Part shown: positions 21,301 to 22,441 of the stretch, piece after piece
How positions within the stretch are numbered: the first letter of the stretch is position 1
Layout: each line of letters starts with the position of its first letter
Source of the DNA: Betaproteobacteria bacterium
GTDB lineage: Bacteria; Pseudomonadota; Gammaproteobacteria; Burkholderiales; SG8-39
Assembly (NCBI GenBank): GCA_029865405.1
Contig: JAOUGZ010000007.1
Coordinates: 1-22,441 of the forward strand
DNA: 22,441 bases
Direction: 5' to 3'
The notes under the pieces: model-generated
The model's input: the letters and a program-made list of their open reading frames with translations, nothing else
Told to the model about the DNA's origin: nothing
The model's database searches: none
Program-made: the position numbers and the translations under genes

Positions 21301-21330
21301 TTGTTAGACCTTGTTAGACGTTGTTAGACA
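21301..21330 (+). repeat. Three tandem TTGTTAGAC iterons at 10-base spacing
   Basis: TTGTTAGAC occurs identically three times, at 21301-21309, 21311-21319 and 21321-21329, separated by single variable bases, so the period is exactly 10. This is close to one helical turn and would place bound proteins on the same DNA face. Such short direct repeats upstream of a replication gene are typical of iteron origins or of cooperative operators. Which applies here is not decided by sequence. Confidence 0.75.
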
Positions 21331-21449
21331 TCAGTTGGCGTCCGGTAGGGGTAGTTGGCCCAAGCAGAAGCAGGAACAGAAGGAGATCCAGATGCTTCTA
21401 CTGAACTACCGCCTTAGCCAGTAACAAAGCCCGCACTGAATCTACCACT

Positions 21450-21470
21450 CCCGCGGGACAAGCCCGCGGG
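21450..21470. repeat. Two CCCGCGGG palindromes separated by 5 bases
   Basis: CCCGCGGG at 21450-21457 and again at 21463-21470 flank ACAAG. Each copy is self-palindromic, and together they can form an 8-bp stem with a 5-base loop. No T-tract follows on either strand, so it is not a standard terminator. A dimer-binding operator or structural element is possible. Confidence 0.5.
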
Positions 21471-21526
21471 CGTGTCAACCACGTCAAGACCTGTCCAAAA
21501 TGCTCGAGATCCGGAAAAACACCACG

Positions 21527-21565
21527 AAAAAAAATGGACGGTACTCCCTCGAAGGCCAGGGGGAG
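21527..21565 (-). terminator. Weak candidate terminator downstream of terS
   Basis: Minus-strand CTCCC (21565-21561) can pair with GGGAG (21548-21544), and T8 follows at 21534-21527. The stem is only 5 bp with a 12-base loop, and the T-run starts 9 bases late, so this is a poor match to an intrinsic terminator. It is listed because it is the only T-run after the terS gene. Confidence 0.2.
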
Positions 21566-21619
21566 AAACCGGGAAAATACAACGGCCCAGGGGCCAGTAC
21601 GGTACTGAATCGCGCGGCC

Positions 21620-21656
21620 GGGCGGGCGGGGGTGGGGGGCGACTGGCCCCACCCCC
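21620..21656. other. G-quadruplex motif overlapping a 10-bp perfect hairpin
   Basis: On the plus strand G3-C-G3-C-G5-T-G6 (21620-21639) has four G-runs with single-base loops, the arrangement that gives very stable parallel quadruplexes. The last two runs also form the left arm of GGGGGTGGGG/CCCCACCCCC (21628-21637 with 21647-21656), a perfect 10-bp stem with a 9-base loop. The two structures exclude each other. The G-rich strand is the template for the minus-strand operon, so it could stall polymerase downstream of terS. The motif is seen directly, and function is inferred. Confidence 0.6.
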
Positions 21657-21798
21657 CCGCGGGCGCGCGTCGGCGCAGCGTGAGCAGCAGCAGCAGCAGA
21701 CTTGACATAATGCAGAATGATGTTCCCGCAGCGCACCAACTCAAACAAATCAGCAGCATGCGACGGTGTGCTCATACGCTGCGCTAGCCTGTGGGCTC

Positions 21799-22441
21799 TT
21801 ACTGCTCGAGGATCCGGCCAGGCGCACCAGGCGCCGGCAGGGCAGGCTTGCCCCGCTCGGCCACCGCTCGCATGAGCTCGCGCACGTCCTGCGACACGTC
21901 ATGCACGACCCGCTTGCCGAACATACCCGCTTGATTCCCCAGCAATTCGAGGCAGCGCGCCGCGGTGGCGCCGTCGAATCGATACTCGCCGGTCGGCTCG
22001 CCGCGGCGGTCCAAGACGGCCACGGAACGCGAGGCGCGCCGGTACAATTCGACCAGCTGAGTAAGTATCCACTCACGGGACGCGCCACAACTGGCGGCCA
22101 GTTCTCGGACCAGGTAGGCGGCGGCTTCGTGCACGGCTGGCGGGCAGGCGTTGCGCACGTTGGCGCGCCTGGAGATTCCGAGCTCGGTCAGGGCGTCGGT
22201 GTAGGTGCGGCCGGCGGCCATGAGCCAGGCGGTGCGCTGCTCGCGTGGGTTGAGGCGCTGGGCGAGGAAGGGCGGCAGCTGTGGCAGCTGTGCGGGATCT
22301 GGTCGCAGTGCGGAGAGGGAGGCGAGCTCAGGGGGAGGGGCGAGGGGGTCGGCTGGGATGGTCGAGGACGTTTCCCCGACTTTTCGGGTAGGGCTGGCCT
22401 GTGGCGTGCCTGGGAGCGGCGCGCCGGGCGCGGCCTGGGCT
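21799..22441 (-). CDS. terS: Terminase small subunit (TerS), 5' end beyond the window
   Basis: The frame is open from the right edge to the TAA at 21801-21799, giving 213 codons. The only in-frame ATG/GTG/TTG is the ATG at 22221, but the segment before it (LNPREQRTAWL) continues smoothly into MAAGRTYTDALTELGISRRANV, which together looks like the TerS helix-turn-helix. The real start is therefore probably outside the window. SREWILTQLVELYRRA, then GEPTGEYRFDGATAARCLELLGNQAGMFGKRV is the Terminase_2 pattern (interrupted beta hairpin, YxFDxxxAxxxLELLG, GMF). The upstream 50 residues are Pro/Ala-rich and disordered. TerS recognises packaging sites and recruits TerL. Here TerL is 6.4 kb downstream with replication genes in between. 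Confidence 0.85.
   Translation of the reverse strand, partial: AQAAPGAPLPGTPQASPTRKVGETSSTIPADPLAPPPELASLSALRPDPAQLPQLPPFLAQRLNPREQRTAWLMAAGRTYTDALTELGISRRANVRNACPPAVHEAAAYLVRELAASCGASREWILTQLVELYRRASRSVAVLDRRGEPTGEYRFDGATAARCLELLGNQAGMFGKRVVHDVSQDVRELMRAVAERGKPALPAPGAPGRILEQ

Larger units (their letters stand above)
21246..21798. promoter_or_regulatory. Non-coding control region between terS and the replication block
   Basis: These 553 bases lack a convincing gene. From right to left they hold an (AGC)5 tract (21683-21699), the G-quadruplex and hairpin (21620-21656), a palindrome CAGTACGGTACTG (21595-21607), an A8 run (21527-21534, T8 on the minus strand), two TTGAC boxes (about 21473-21490), the CCCGCGGG palindrome pair (21450-21470), three TTGTTAGAC repeats (21301-21330) and an AT-rich tract (21258-21300). 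No consensus -10 could be paired with the TTGACA at 21478-21473, because the expected spot is CGCGGG. I infer a mixed transcription-control and replication-origin region. Confidence 0.6.

Noticed and set aside
21683..21699. (AGC)5 tract as a functional microsatellite
   Set aside because: Five copies can arise by chance in GC-rich DNA, and no gene or known site uses it.
21702..21713. Plus-strand TTGACATAAT near 21.7 kb as a promoter
   Set aside because: It looks like a -35 or an extended -10, but no partner hexamer is correctly spaced and it would point against terS.
21398..21775. 125-codon minus-strand frame in the terS-replication gap
   Set aside because: No ribosome site precedes the ATG, and it runs through the poly-A tract, the G-quadruplex and the triplet repeat. 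The sequence looks non-coding. A very small chance of a real gene remains.
21500..21787. 95-codon plus-strand frame in the same gap
   Set aside because: It is low-complexity (poly-Gly/Ser from GC and AGC repeats), has no ribosome site and is on the strand with no other genes.
1..22441. CRISPR array, tRNA, integrase or insertion sequence
   Set aside because: I looked for spaced direct repeats, cloverleaf segments, recombinase motifs and terminal inverted repeats and saw none that were convincing by eye. A tRNAscan and IS search would settle this.

Overview
The window is a contiguous piece of a tailed double-stranded DNA phage (or prophage) genome. It is GC-rich, and every convincing gene lies on the minus strand, so it should be read from right to left. 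The gene set (terminase small and large subunits, a P22-size portal, scaffold, HK97-fold-type coat protein, large fibre) indicates a Caudoviricetes genome. The roughly 729-residue portal next to a scaffold and coat pair points to a podovirus (P22-like) head plan. Host taxonomy cannot be read directly. GC content and Shine-Dalgarno use fit a high-GC proteobacterium, which is an inference. No integrase, tail tape measure, lysis cassette, tRNA, CRISPR array or insertion sequence is visible, so lifestyle and tail type remain open.

Layout in transcription order. (a) 22441-21799: terminase small subunit, running off the right edge. (b) 21798-21246: the only long non-coding stretch, about 550 bases. 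It holds a G-quadruplex motif overlapping a 10-bp hairpin, a tandem pair of CCCGCGGG palindromes, three phased TTGTTAGAC repeats and an AT-rich tract. It looks like an origin or operator region. (c) 21245-19022: replication block, with a zinc-ribbon protein, a winged-helix-like replication protein, two small proteins and a replication-accessory-type protein. (d) 19025-15437: accessory and small-gene block, with a membrane-anchored HExxH protease, a DUF7696-like protein, a radical SAM enzyme, an HTH-like protein and several small proteins leading into the large terminase.

(e) 15437-10883: packaging block of TerL, a small HExxHxxGxxH protein, a 74-residue protein sharing its N-terminal sequence, and the portal. 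(f) 10880-3855: a 7-kb insert between portal and capsid genes, with a 951-residue repetitive fibre, a lectin-fold-like protein, several exported small proteins, a glycosyltransferase-like protein and a SAM methyltransferase. (g) 3858-1: capsid block behind a good sigma70-like promoter, with two beta-rich structural proteins, a 93-residue protein, scaffold and coat protein. A GC hairpin then precedes a partial gene that leaves the left edge.

Most genes overlap their neighbours by 1-8 bases (ATGA, GTGA or TGATG junctions), indicating one translationally coupled transcription unit with internal control points at about 21.3 kb and 3.85 kb. The least ordinary content is two unrelated zinc-protease-motif proteins and a radical SAM enzyme inside the packaging and replication operon, a coat protein with a signal-peptide-like N-terminus, and the iteron/G4 region.
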